64,000 nucleotides of DNA, from positions 62,001 through 126,000 of the forward strand of contig NZ_PQFZ01000017.1 of assembly GCF_002917105.1 (NCBI RefSeq), written 5' to 3'. The notes beneath the pieces were generated by a model. That model searched no databases. It worked only from the letters and a program-made list of their open reading frames with translations, and was not told where the DNA came from. Source of the DNA: Allobosea psychrotolerans. GTDB lineage: Bacteria > Pseudomonadota > Alphaproteobacteria > Rhizobiales > Beijerinckiaceae. The position numbers were made by a program, and so were the translations under genes. This document shows positions 29,701-35,957 of the stretch, piece after piece (position 1 is the first letter of the stretch; every line of letters starts with the position of its first letter).

Positions 29701-32700
29701 GTGCTGTTGTCGAGGACGCCGATGGCGACGGCCCCGGCGATGGCGCCGCTTGCGCCCGAGGTGTTGGCGAGATTGGCGGCGGCCGCGCCGGCGCCGACCT
29801 CGATGATCGTCGAGTTCACGGCCCTGACCGACGTGGTCAGTCCGGCATTGTCCTTCTTCTGCAGCCGGGCGCCGTCGATCCAGGCGGAGGTGCCCATCGT
29901 CGTCAGCGCGACGGCCGAGGCACCGGCGGCCGAGAGACTGGGACCGCTGCCGGACTGCTTGTTGAAGCTGTCGGAGATTTTCCGGATCGCCTCGCTCGTG
30001 CCCGGCGGCAGAGTCGTGGCGACAGCGCCGTCGGCGGCAGCCGCTGCGACGGCGGCCGCCGTGATCCGCCCGGTCGTTGCCGCCTCGACAGCGAGCGACG
30101 CTGCCGTGATCAGCCCCTGCGGTGCGGTCCCAGTGAGCCGTCCGTCCGTGAGATCGTCCGAATTGTCGCCGACATAGGCGCGCGTGACCGAGCCTGCGTC
30201 TAGCACCGCCACCGAGATGCCGATGCCGTTGCCGCCGCCGGCCACGATGCCGCCGCTGAGCGCGAAGACGGAGACGAACTGCTCGGCCTTGACCGAGACC
30301 GCATTGGCCGTGACGACCGCCGCGTTGCTGATCGAGGCCAGCGTCTGGTTGTGGATGCCCGAGACCGAGACGATGCCGTTCAGCGCGATCGTGCCGGCCG
30401 AGCGCCCGGAGGTGGTTGCGATCGCAAACAGCAGGTCGGAGGTGCTGGCGGTGACCGCGAGGTCGGTCGCCGTGATCGTCGCGCCTGCGGCCACCGCCGC
30501 GACGGTCTTGCTGCTGCGGCCGATGTCGATCAGCGAACCGCCGACCGCCGAACCGGAGCCGCCATTGACGCCGCCGGTGAAGCCGAAATTGCCGCCGACA
30601 TCGACCGAATGCTGGTCCGTATCGGCGTTGACGGTGACACCGCTCGCCCAGTTCTGAACGTAGTTGCCGGAGAGCGTCGTCGTCCAGGGCGCCGTCGTCG
30701 AGGTCTGGTTCAGCGTCGCGCCGCTGGCGATATAGGCCGAGGTGTCGTTGCTGACGCGGAAATAGTCGACCGCGCCGGCGAGCCCGAGATCGTTCGATTG
30801 CGAGGCGGCATTGGCATAGCTCGTCAGGATATTGTTGACGATGCCGAGATTGCCGTTGATGTGCGAGAGGGTCTCGCCCAGCCCGGACCAGTTCGTCCAG
30901 GTATTCGAGATCGGGTTTTCGCTGAGCGCGGCGACGCCGATGCGGCCGGCATTGATCGTCACGCCGGACCCGACGGATGCGGTCGAGCTATGGGCGTAGT
31001 TGCCGACGGCGATACCGAAGGAGAGCGAGACCATCGCCTCTGGATTGCTCGCGGTCGGGTCCTTCGAGTTGGAGTTGGTCGAGCTGTCGGCGATCAGGCG
31101 CACGCCGAAATCGCGTTGCCGGCTCGCCACCACGACGTCGCCCGAGGCATAGATCGTCGGCGCCTGATCGCCCGGGTCGGCCGCGATCGCGGCCGTGGCG
31201 CTCAGGTCGCTGCTGGCGATGGTGACGGCGCTGCCGACCTTGATCGGCACGCTCGATGAGGCGGTCGACAGTTTCCCGAGGAGCTGGCTGAGCAGGTTCG
31301 AGACGGTGCTTCCGGCCGGTCCGGCATTGAAGATTATGTTGTCGCCGGTCGTCGCCGATGAACTCGTGGCGTTCTTCGCCGTGTCGGAAAGGGCCTGGAC
31401 CGTGACGTTCTGGACCTTGTCGGCGCTCGTTCCAAGCGAGGCGCCGAGCAGCGCATCGGCCTCCGCCTTATAGTCGGAATAGGCGACGGCGATGCCGGCG
31501 ACGCCTCCCGAGGCCGCCACGGCCGTCGACGAGGTCGAGAAGGAATTGGTGTTCTTGGCGGTGACGCTGACGGTTCCGAAGCCGCTGGTCGCCCCCGCCG
31601 TGACCGTCGCGCCGGAATGGACCTTCGCGGCGGTGGTGACATCGACATAGCCATAGGCGACGGTCGCCGCGACCAGGCCCGTGCCGACCGAGATCGAGAC
31701 GGCCGAGACAGCGAGCTTGACGTCGTTCTCGGCGTTGACGGCGAGGTTGCGGCCGACCTTGATCGTCGCTCCCTGCGCGACGTCGGCGGTGACCGTTCCC
31801 ATGATCTCGCCGATCGACACCGCCGCCGCGAACGGGTTTCCGCCGCTCAGCGTGATCGCGGGCAGCGAGGCCTCCTGCCGGGCCTTGGCGGTGATCGTGA
31901 CGTCGCGGGTCGCCTCGATCGTCGCGCCGTCGACGACACGGATGCGGCTCAGCACATGGCTGCCGACATAACCGCCGTTCAGGCCAAAGAGGATGCCGCC
32001 CGCGCTTTGCGCCGCGAGCGCCAGCAGCGGCCCGGCGGAGGGATCGGCATAGGAGGCGACGGCGGTCGCATCCGCCTTCAGCAGAATGTCGCGTCCGGTG
32101 ATCGTGCCGTGAATGTCGATGGTCGAGGTCGCGCCGGCCATGCCGGCGATCCGGATGTCCGATGTCGTCGCGTCGAGCGTGACGTCACCGGCGGCATAGG
32201 CGCTGCCTGTGCTGACGCCGGCGAGCAGTGAGCCGAACACGCTGATGTTGGGGGCGGTCAGCAGGATGGCGCCGGAATTGCCGGTCGAGGGATTGGAGGC
32301 CGAGAGCACGCCGCCATTGGCGGAACGGTTGAACTGGCGCGTGTCGATGCTGCCGTCGGCGGCGATCGTGATGCTGTTGTTGGCCTGCAACGACACATCC
32401 GTGCCATTGGTGACCATGCTGGCGCTGCCGCCGGTCCCGATGATCAGGTCTGTCGGGTCGATATAGAGCAGGCCGGCCTTGCCCGAGCGGGCGGAGAGGT
32501 CGACAGCGACCGCGCCGAGCGTGACCGTCTTCGTCGCGCTGAGTTCGGTGAAGCCGCCATCGCCGGTCAGGCCGCCCTTGCCGCTGAAGATCGCGCCGCT
32601 CTCGACATCGAGATTGGTCCCGGCGAAGACCTTGATCTCGCCGCCCTTGCCGGCGGCGCCTTGCGCCGCGCTGGCGTCGAAGCGCGCTCCGCCGGCAATC

Positions 32701-33833
32701 GAGATCGCGGCGTCGGAGGTGATCGAAATCTTGCCGCCGTCGCCGGTGTTGACGGCGGCCTGGCCCGAGGCGGTGCCGCCCTGCGAAAGCCTGGCCGAGG
32801 GTGCTGCCCCCTGTGCGCTCAACCGCGCCGTCTGGGTGATCGTGGTGCCCCGGCCGGAGCGCACCACGATCGAACCGGCGGAACGCCGCGCAGTCGCATT
32901 GGCGCTCAGGGAGCCTGAAATGCTCGCCGTGCCCGCCGCGACGATCTCGATGCCGCCGCCGCGCCGCGCCACCATCGCGCCGCCATGGCGGACACCGTTG
33001 GTGTTGACGCTGGCCGCGAAGGCGTTCTGGTGACGCCGCCGGCGTTCGCCGATATCGACGGGGGCGGCATTGGCCGTGATCTGCCCTGCGACGCTGACGG
33101 AGCTGCCGTACAGCGTCACACCGCGCCTGGCGTTGATGCGGCCCTCGATCGAGATCGCGCCGTCCGCCGAGATCGGGATGTCGTTGGCTCTCAGCCTGGC
33201 CGCCATCGTTTCGTTGACGACGCCGTTGGGGCTGATCACCTGATCGAGGAAGTCGCGCGTCGGCGTGTTGACCGTCAATTGACCGGTGTTGATCACCCCG
33301 GACGGCCCGACCGTGAAGCCGGCGGAGTCCGAGAAGTAGACGTGCCCGCCGATCTGGCCGTTCTTGTAGGAATTCAGGATGCCGTTGACGACGACCGGGC
33401 CGTTGCGGACGATGTTGACCAGCGCGCCGGTATTCTGCGGCAGGTGCATGTTGACGGTCGTGCCGCCCGCCTGCTCGAAACGCGAGAACGAGTTGTAGCC
33501 GGCATTGCCGGACACCGTCTGGGTGGTGATCGTCGTGGTCGCGCCGCTGACGGAGACATTGGTCTGCGTGCGCCCGTCGGGCGTGATCATGTTCTGCGCG
33601 AAGGCCGGAGCGTTCCACAGCACCAGCGCCATCGCCTGGCCGACCAGGCAACGCTGGCGCAAATTCGCCAGCACGGACTTAGTAGCAAAGGAGCTGGGCC
33701 GGACCGCGGGCGACGGCGTCGGGAGCATGACGTGCGGCAGCCGCGGCGAAGCGGTGCGACGGCGTGTGGTCTTGGAGCGTAGTGAGCGCAACGCGGAAGC
33801 CTCGGCCCGTCCGGCAAGACGGTGTTGTTTCAC
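14772..33833 (-). CDS. Giant TpsA filamentous adhesin, leukotoxin LktA-like family
   Basis: A 6353-residue exoprotein in one open frame. An extended signal region (residues 1-79, hydrophobic QAMALVLWNAPAFA) precedes the two-partner secretion domain at about 80-230 (AGYNSFSRFEQAGGTTVNM and NTGALVNIVRNGPVVVNGIL). Thousands of Ala/Gly/Ser/Thr/Val-rich residues follow, expected to form a right-handed beta-helix. Three insertions stand out: Tyr/Leu-rich helical modules (about 2361-2515 and 4348-4413), a segment with four cysteine pairs (about 3070-4056), and a near-identical tandem array (about 4990-5620). The C-terminus is a separate non-repetitive domain. The start is GTG at 33833, or possibly ATG at 33728. 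Likely roles are adhesion, aggregation or contact; the target is unknown. The NCBI-style name LktA-family filamentous adhesin fits best by eye. Confidence 0.88.
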   Translation of the reverse strand: MKQHRLAGRAEASALRSLRSKTTRRRTASPRLPHVMLPTPSPAVRPSSFATKSVLANLRQRCLVGQAMALVLWNAPAFAQNMITPDGRTQTNVSVSGATTTITTQTVSGNAGYNSFSRFEQAGGTTVNMHLPQNTGALVNIVRNGPVVVNGILNSYKNGQIGGHVYFSDSAGFTVGPSGVINTGQLTVNTPTRDFLDQVISPNGVVNETMAARLRANDIPISADGAISIEGRINARRGVTLYGSSVSVAGQITANAAPVDIGERRRRHQNAFAASVNTNGVRHGGAMVARRGGGIEIVAAGTASISGSLSANATARRSAGSIVVRSGRGTTITQTARLSAQGAAPSARLSQGGTASGQAAVNTGDGGKISITSDAAISIAGGARFDASAAQGAAGKGGEIKVFAGTNLDVESGAIFSGKGGLTGDGGFTELSATKTVTLGAVAVDLSARSGKAGLLYIDPTDLIIGTGGSASMVTNGTDVSLQANNSITIAADGSIDTRQFNRSANGGVLSASNPSTGNSGAILLTAPNISVFGSLLAGVSTGSAYAAGDVTLDATTSDIRIAGMAGATSTIDIHGTITGRDILLKADATAVASYADPSAGPLLALAAQSAGGILFGLNGGYVGSHVLSRIRVVDGATIEATRDVTITAKARQEASLPAITLSGGNPFAAAVSIGEIMGTVTADVAQGATIKVGRNLAVNAENDVKLAVSAVSISVGTGLVAATVAYGYVDVTTAAKVHSGATVTAGATSGFGTVSVTAKNTNSFSTSSTAVAASGGVAGIAVAYSDYKAEADALLGASLGTSADKVQNVTVQALSDTAKNATSSSATTGDNIIFNAGPAGSTVSNLLSQLLGKLSTASSSVPIKVGSAVTIASSDLSATAAIAADPGDQAPTIYASGDVVVASRQRDFGVRLIADSSTNSNSKDPTASNPEAMVSLSFGIAVGNYAHSSTASVGSGVTINAGRIGVAALSENPISNTWTNWSGLGETLSHINGNLGIVNNILTSYANAASQSNDLGLAGAVDYFRVSNDTSAYIASGATLNQTSTTAPWTTTLSGNYVQNWASGVTVNADTDQHSVDVGGNFGFTGGVNGGSGSAVGGSLIDIGRSSKTVAAVAAGATITATDLAVTASTSDLLFAIATTSGRSAGTIALNGIVSVSGIHNQTLASISNAAVVTANAVSVKAEQFVSVFALSGGIVAGGGNGIGISVAVLDAGSVTRAYVGDNSDDLTDGRLTGTAPQGLITAASLAVEAATTGRITAAAVAAAAADGAVATTLPPGTSEAIRKISDSFNKQSGSGPSLSAAGASAVALTTMGTSAWIDGARLQKKDNAGLTTSVRAVNSTIIEVGAGAAAANLANTSGASGAIAGAVAIGVLDNSTDAQITGSSLTGAYDTSVQAIAGGRATIVGVSIGVSAGGSGAAAISAAVGLVTSRVQASIANSAITGDAATSVSKLASVNAYQTTDIGIGGGAAYLGGQSGIGLSLSYAEIGDPSGQDAVSATIRNSSFVNLNGLNVVASNSSRIASGAATVGLGGNGLAGAFVFNKVTPTTRAEISGTAGAPPTITIGGDVVVTADSSRDTTFDAIISGRQTFSQADAAQVQFDGSVANGGDPNPNGAAIVAITGMVQVGRNNVGISFLSNEVAQSHIATIDNVILTATGDVSVRAQDGASITGVAVGLGGATGQFAGVASVALQSVDNVVRAGITGAGTIVTARDVKLNGSTAATIRGTAGSLGLGFGSAALGLSVVENSIENSVSSTIEDARLRASRDLLVQSQSTGTISTLSIGIAISRQVGLAGSVATSSVATDVAATVKRADIIAENNVGVIATNHDGIAVSAGALGAAGGSPSVAGGLSIVNNTIGGNTVASISETSSVDARVNGTGSLSFASGALVSPPSLSSPSGPSTSLPDLAMAQRSIRGLAVIATSQQAVMANAVTAGIAVYPISGAVGYVTIRNSLGGTTSATIDGSAIDTRLNAGQNPTAIVVDAASHSYAGSYIVVGAIGGAAGAGADAQTTLKRQTSAALTNSTTGTIATSQAGLGGVGVVEVAAVSSQASTGKTIGFSAGVAGAAATGLVNSFEAVTTANVDQGILNAASLRVTADSTNGFYGVAGVGSGGGVALGSAFVVARSQSTTLATIGGGASVTTLNIFGTLNVLATSTNSFTALAAGGSAAGLVGIAGMVNLIDVANTTRAGLYGVNSTQRRTPIQELAGQSIDGSLNVIARETTTITPETGVAAIGGAGVGAGAATNVASLDSSVLADLSGSTISTTGAVVVQAVSDRSVDANAFTIGQGGSIGLGAAVNVISVGTGAPAGADLNIGGNGTLSRVNQLTAVDPGFMLSTSGLATYRTLRGAYASGATDDQLRSTANAEYLALIQNGTVVNGVLTLTASGVQALRSNAAIALFQETVTDQQVRDYAAARYTALKAANLQYVIGDAGLNSYRQVLEVATPNLTDAQVKIAANDAYATLLANGVPVNGLYSLRGSGQAVYQAAADAELGRTATFSEVSAYAASQYAWFTSNRARTATPSAISATALLDSTGAQTGATALGGSITASSVSVTSTSKTSTDNTALGIGIGGVGVGAALGYTTVADNVSAQLDQATVTTGSITVNASAIDGAGGVASRIDVKAGAGSGTASAGAAVAQGAISNTLTARLGGTLTVTGATTVGATTTQGSRADALGAAAAGGGALGISLAKSSLDGTATSNVAANTTLSGGTSLTVDASSAGISYASATAGAGGLLVAGTGADARASDSSRVEAHLGDNASVNVGTGAIRVTATATPDAKAAAYGVSVTGGLAVGAAISRATTNQTVIAAMDGGAAAQRALTAGSLSILATSTIFGTPVTSIGGSPGATGDFSRGGTGAAAWSFSGSGSYYASAVGSDAKAVNTSTVTASAGNNVRLPAGTVEINATNETRQIASATGVSIAGKYAIGAVLAEARSTATTSATLGDDARLLGNSATSFSLIAAGSDTQIASATSGSGGLVAGAGASADTANTATVTASIGARTQIGANTILVNAGHTDSYANRVDAVQAAALGASASLASHDATSNVLVDIGASVIFNAIGNGTKGCYVTTCLQGIELESRNVFTQLALGDTISAGAGGGINGVGAKSTIDIDGSSKVLIGDNANFSGGFNAVSSPGPIAIQAITELTANDTVTLTTGGLLQGSGVTSQYRARNVDNEVTLGTGVTLTSAGTINIGTYTTATVKTNALVTTYGLAAVGVAEADTDIITNQTITIGANSTLTGLDNVNVTAGRDASGLAMTSISGDATAIGYVRGLIAVPDADASTDLQNRARLNVNTGAALLSAQNVTLGAYNGMVTPNADGAGHGFQLYFIPVTQRDETPGASATSTVVMNGRAVGGVFHEQEITIGCGTGGLSICDLNATPTVYVKAGGAPVVVTRDDAFDAVAYVRANYTTTNGTIDDTAVADTLVGGISSGLVRAYRISQLYAAGGNVFVNGDTIQGNGTLTANGGPTIKVVNNSAAYLILDGGAYIPDLATGQILFTGAAQGQTGLTQTRFNANGTASVIINNAYTRDDIGGYGPALLIADDISNLGGLVSINNTQGSFGFSGQRIDSLQFNVTVPNGAVAISSNGPNGMYNAGASPQAEWGAAITYPGATPGAPSQNYVINDTVNAIANTLYFGSGASLNYNLYHRIEDGGNPGLRYSTIMYGNCIGYGSTGMNCQGGYDFGNGIYFAQIPIVPKYYQSDTVQAQGSGSQIYGAQVAIKATVINVNASIEAGRITNRSVVLGDNLIQALGFAIFNYNTYGYGSPVVDLTNDTRLINYGSAAGSYRVLNSGDKLIPVSYDIRTGQLSVSDVNASSGGGSVLLDGQIISTNVLGKIKINGGFGHVDIVNNSGMALVTNRINTGTAAGANASTSKITIVDRLKPAAENTTVYVYTPGSGIAKYITDNGRQPILSGANATQPVQFIAGDSTTYDTKDGMRYEWTQQLFVHKDGLVSGDPNQQGVWRYNSGSANNPWVYVPAPATGIWGDGTSSGPDYWNGTTGAQGRVTYNPYYASSNPVFYQTLQGGVIEVSNAQQYYEGCNGGTPSFCSRDFRQVDGSTANTYWNYNHVRDAWLQVTASVRADYDFGISFAGNASGQLNITSNQSIRLQGNLVNPSGATTITASVGSITQAPNASILSNHLTLTGRDSVGTTAAPIQATLTAGAAVAAYSGAGGINLNIDSDAKIWRLNADLDSASGRYGDINLRATGGLEVASWADPNYTHLLGNNISITSVNGAVGGINTPLRMQAMTTTLANGSQSGGVVNISAQGDIGIKQLSGNLRVGLIASTGGNVRVDVVSGTLKAANAQTAAQSLSTEQLSTIKSKLKLTQADGADAAALASVAAFERNVTQTYTLYSSLIRNGSVTNGVFTLDANATALYQPLADAAGMTVPAYVADRYASYASVFEKAYGANWSTLARFQENTLESNFSFTTASAGAVPNLATSITANAVWQAGQLVAAIDQAALQPASGVVGNGTAIIVGRDVSLNIGGSIGSLAPDVTIGLDTIRNGTLTTSQLQALAVATTPGSVKLFGTNGSGQRVAVSDINAVPNGVTLTSVDISQTAPLFISATGTFSGSAQGDIYVQATTGAQSGGGSLNIGRVTATGAINLQAPQGITVATAPSSTTPLNAVQIQAGTDLILTGAGGGIGSAATPLTYQIGGRLVSASAGAGDAYLVAAAGNAQIGRIFASGTASLTATAGSIQSYLPGVAISASNIVLNASGNVGNAVTPFAVQATGDGEVSGQIGGSATLATPTLASQSAVALRIGALTATGGLSLAADAEVRILRSLSAATGPLAVTAGTISMAAGATMQSGEQITLASLSDVTLGRVTSTLIAPADTASITVSAAGAIAGNGDSVVNLNAGQAGGVIALNAGSGIGSSLAPVSFDAPSLSARSLQGGVHLKTATTARVTALTADAGPASLLAAGNLTVDALTSGGTASVTSTAGMLTIGTLSSGGATTLSAANALGATSATTTTGDLALTSTSGGITATTLHAAGAATLTAPGAISVATLTSGSGTNATSSAGTLGITTLTAGGATTLAASGTVTLGSARTTAGDLSVSSTIAGITAATLDAARNATLTAAGAISVTTSLAAGGTASVTSSGGALNLTAVTSGAAATLSGATAVTLGTARTIAGDLSVSSTTAGITATALNAAGTATLTAPGAISVATLTSGNGTSATSSSSSLGVTTLTTGGTTTLAASSTVTLGSARTTTGDLSVSSTNAGVTATTLDADGAVTLTAPGAITVATLTSGSGTSATSSGATLDIATLTAGETATLSAFGTVTLGSAQTTAGDILASSTHAGIAAATLNAARNATLTAAEAISVTTSLTTGGTASVTSSAGSLDLAALTSGGTATLSGATTVTLGTARTTAGDLSVASTSGSIAATTLDVAGAATLTAPDAISVTTLTGGNGTSATSSGGTLGITTLTAGGTTSLTAFRAVTLGSAQTTSGDLSVSSTTAGITAATLAVARNAALTATGPISITTSLTAGGTASVTSSAGSLDLAAVTSGGTATLGGATAVTLGTVRTTAGDLAVSSTSAGITATRLAAAGAATLSAPGAISVETLTSGSDTNATSSGSTLDLTTLTAAGEAALAAHDAVTLGRVETSSGAIRVTSSHASISATTLISAAGLELAAFGDISGTTLTSHDQASLHSTTGKLTIATLDAGATATLQAAGAIALGTATTTAGDLLATSTGGRLTATTIQVFGSTILSAATLHIDTVTSGGDATATTQLGSLDIGSLTSGGVTHLDAAGALRLSNLNSGGAATLSSRNATIDLATATTGDTAELSAAGAISLGRLTTRAGDIVATSLNAGITATSLEAAGAITLDAAGAIIVETASSGSGTSASTRAGLTIGTLATGGDATLTAANMLTLTSVTSSGNLSLRSTADGITAQTLRANGRADLVAARTATITELRSGGGTAISGDVIALAALAAGESANLNGRGAVTLGSVLTQSGDLSVASEFGTIRAGTLDASGALLLQAPGAITVGTARSAGSIAATSSGAGIDIQTLVAHDDVALTAAEALRLESLAAGRSLLLNSTRGGVTITTAQAGEDIAIAGQTIRFGTLDAGRSASLASAGDIDGDTIVATDALLARAGLGGSGSIRLGVGAARNAEFSAPDDVRLGRFGAGDSITILGTDIASSIVQLPGGSGAPLVLDIAGLRERTARSATLSIDALRFRANRIEVTDAVITTSASRFDLAANFVPGALRLTTPGMTVLANNRSIAPVRGFDVQLYQKDRTFFISVNGNQLSSNAYVVRFDGNIANVDTADGVSLVRDMARLSVVAPTGPSFGDIARGFALGADGRWRSTDPETTASVSGASGPRVNLGQFGSGGAQP
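16980..18860 (-). repeat. Higher-order tandem repeat array inside the adhesin gene
   Basis: About eight in-frame units of 234-243 bases fall into two types. Type B carries a marker like GTGCCGCTGCCGCTGGTCAG, starting at 17089, 17566, 18043, 18280 and 18757. Type A carries GAGGCCGTGCCGCCGG, at 17323, 17800 and 18514. The A-B pair repeats every 477 bases, with one A unit missing between 18043 and 18280. Each unit encodes about 79 residues made of four beta-strand repeats of about 20 residues (for example DLSVSSTTAGITATTL). Boundaries are approximate; similar but decayed 60-base repeats extend on both sides. Confidence 0.85.
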
Positions 33834-34063
33834 CGGATTCCGAGTCGAGATGCTGGCGCCCGAATGCCGGCGCGGATCGCGCCGGTCTCCGAATGCCCGT
33901 TTCCCCCCTGGATCAGGCTTAACGACTCACTACCAGAGGCGGTCTGTCGTTGCGTCAGCGGGGGGTGAACGCGTTGCGAACCACAGTTCACATGACGCGT
34001 TCAGCAGGCGGATCATGGCGGAAAACTGCCATAATGGTTAGCGCGATGCCGGTCGAATGGGGC

Positions 34064-35173
34064 TCAGCCCCAGATCTCGCCTGCCGTCTCCACGATCAGC
34101 TCGAGCTTCCGCCACTGCTCGTCCTCGGCCAGCGTATTGCCTTCCTCGGTCGAGGCGAAGCCGCATTGCGGGGACAGGCAGAGCTGGTCGAGCGCGACGA
34201 ATTTCGAGGCCTCGTCGATGCGCCGCTTGAGATCGTCCTTGCTCTCCAGCACGCCGGTTTTCGAGGTCACCAGCCCGAGCACGACATGCTTGCCCTTGGG
34301 CAGGAAGCGCAAGGGCTCGAAGCCGCCGGAGCGGTCATTGTCCCACTCCATGAAATAGCCGTCGACCGGCATGGTGTTGAACAGCAGCTCCGCGATCGGC
34401 TCGTAGCCGCCGGAGGCGATGAAGGTCGAACGGAAATTGCCGCGGCAGAGATGCATGGTGATGGCGAGGTCGGCCGGCTTGTCCTTGAGCGCGGCCCGCA
34501 CCATGCCGGCATAGATCTCGGGCTGGTGCTCGGGGTCGTCGCCGCGGGCCCGCAGCATCTCGCGCTGGTCGGGGTCGCAGAGATAGGCAAACGAAATGTC
34601 GTCGAGCTGCAGATAGCGGCAGCCGGCATCGTAGAAAGCGTGGACGGCCTTGTTGTAGGCGGTGCCGACATCGCCGTAGAACGCCTCCATCTGCGGGTAG
34701 ACGCCCATATTGATCATCTTCCGGCCGCCCCGGTAGTGCAGCATGCTGGGGCCGGGGATGGTCATCTTCGGCGTCGAGCCCGGAGAAACATTGTCGCGCA
34801 GGAACTTGAAGTGCTCGATCATCGGATGGCCGCTGAAGCCGACTTTCCCGACGATGCGCAGCGATTTGGCGATGCCGACGCCGCCCTTGAAGTTCATGCC
34901 TGAATCGGCCGTGATCGCCTCGACGCCGTCGAGCTCCTCCATGAAGTCGAAATGCCAATAGGCGCGGCGGAACTCGCCATCGGTGACGCCTTTCAGGCCG
35001 ATCGCCTCCTGCCTGGCGATCAACTTGCGGATTTCGGCATCCTCGATCGCCTTGAAGGCGGCATCGTCAAGCGTCCCGGCGGCGTGCTTCTCGCGGGCCT
35101 GCTTGAGAGGGGCGGTGCGCAGCAGGCTACCGACCATGTCGGCGCGGAAGGGAGGCTTGGTCCTGGTCGTCAT
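34064..35173 (-). CDS. Short MetE-like zinc methyltransferase (methionine synthase family)
   Basis: A 369-residue protein equivalent to the C-terminal catalytic barrel of cobalamin-independent methionine synthase, without the N-terminal half of full-length MetE (about 750 residues). Zinc ligands typical of the fold are visible: H241 and C243 in TMHLCRGN, a Glu in YFMEWDND (about 276) and C337 in LSPQCGF. The N-terminus FRADMVGSLLR matches the family. The likely reaction is methyl transfer to homocysteine or a related thiol; the methyl donor is unknown. It is the last gene of the branched-chain-type ABC importer operon, 16 bases after the ATPase, so its substrate may be what the importer brings in. 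ATG at 35173 was chosen because upstream sequence lacks family similarity. Confidence 0.82.
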   Translation of the reverse strand: MTTRTKPPFRADMVGSLLRTAPLKQAREKHAAGTLDDAAFKAIEDAEIRKLIARQEAIGLKGVTDGEFRRAYWHFDFMEELDGVEAITADSGMNFKGGVGIAKSLRIVGKVGFSGHPMIEHFKFLRDNVSPGSTPKMTIPGPSMLHYRGGRKMINMGVYPQMEAFYGDVGTAYNKAVHAFYDAGCRYLQLDDISFAYLCDPDQREMLRARGDDPEHQPEIYAGMVRAALKDKPADLAITMHLCRGNFRSTFIASGGYEPIAELLFNTMPVDGYFMEWDNDRSGGFEPLRFLPKGKHVVLGLVTSKTGVLESKDDLKRRIDEASKFVALDQLCLSPQCGFASTEEGNTLAEDEQWRKLELIVETAGEIWG

Positions 35174-35189
35174 GGTCTTGGTCCTCGGA

Positions 35190-35957
35190 TCAGGTCTGGT
35201 TGTGGGATGCTGGCGACCGTCGCGAGCGGGCAGGCCGTTCGGCGACGGCGAGATGGGCGGACATGGCCGTCTCGTCAGCCAAGAGTGCTTCGGAGCGCGC
35301 GGCGTGGACGATGGCGCCCCGCTCAAGGATGATCGCCTCGTCGGTGAAAGGCAGGATCTTGCGCGCCTTCTGCTCGACCAGGATCGTGGTCAGCCCGTCC
35401 TCGCGGTTGAGCCGGGCGATCGCAGCCAGCAATTCATCGACGATGATCGGGGCAAGCCCTTCCAGCGGCTCGTCGAGCAGCAACAGGGCGGGATCGAGCA
35501 TCAAGGCGCGCGCGACCGCCAGCATCTGCTGTTCGCCGCCGGAGAGCTGGTTGCCGAGATTGCGGCGGCGCTCGCCGAGACGCGGGAACAATGCATAGGC
35601 ACGCGCGACCGTCCAGGCCGTGCCGCGTTGAACGACGGTCAGGTTCTCCTCGACCGTGAGCGAGCGGAAGATGTTGCGCTCCTGGGGAACCCAGCCGATG
35701 CCGATCGCCGCGCGCCGCTCGGGCGGCAAATGGGTGATGTCCTCGCCTTTGAAGCGGATGCGGCCCGAGATATGACGGGTCAGCCCCATGATCGTGTCGA
35801 TCAGCGTGGTCTTGCCGGTGCCGTTGCGCCCCAGCAGCGCCAGCGCCTTGCCGTCTGCGAGCCGCAGCGACAGCCCGTTTATGACGATCGCCTCGCGATA
35901 GCCGGCGACGAGGTCGTCGATTTCGAGCAGGCCGAGGATGCTATCGGGCTCAGACAT
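35190..35957 (-). CDS. livF: Branched-chain amino-acid-type ABC importer ATPase, LivF-like
   Basis: A 255-residue nucleotide-binding subunit of a hydrophobic amino-acid uptake (HAAT) family transporter. Walker A is GRNGTGKTT, the signature is LSGGEQQMLAVARAL, Walker B is LLLLDEPLEGLAP and the switch region is ILVEQK. Gln before Lys in place of the usual switch His is the normal LivF arrangement. The ATG at 35957 overlaps the end of livG by eight bases. It acts with LivG on the cytoplasmic side of LivH/LivM, and the next gene downstream is the MetE-like methyltransferase. The cognate solute could be an amino acid, amide, urea-like or aromatic compound. Confidence 0.92.
   Translation of the reverse strand: MSEPDSILGLLEIDDLVAGYREAIVINGLSLRLADGKALALLGRNGTGKTTLIDTIMGLTRHISGRIRFKGEDITHLPPERRAAIGIGWVPQERNIFRSLTVEENLTVVQRGTAWTVARAYALFPRLGERRRNLGNQLSGGEQQMLAVARALMLDPALLLLDEPLEGLAPIIVDELLAAIARLNREDGLTTILVEQKARKILPFTDEAIILERGAIVHAARSEALLADETAMSAHLAVAERPARSRRSPASHNQT

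Noticed and set aside
13114-33833. The adhesin/TpsB pair considered as a contact-dependent inhibition (CdiA/CdiB) system.
   Set aside because: There is no recognisable C-terminal toxin with a VENN-type boundary in the adhesin, and no small immunity gene follows; the gap after tpsB holds only the MITE-like element.
33834-34063. Intergenic region upstream of the adhesin gene, scanned for an RNA gene or a conserved regulatory element.
   Set aside because: No tRNA, riboswitch or strong dyad was recognised. It should contain the adhesin promoter, but I could not place it with confidence.
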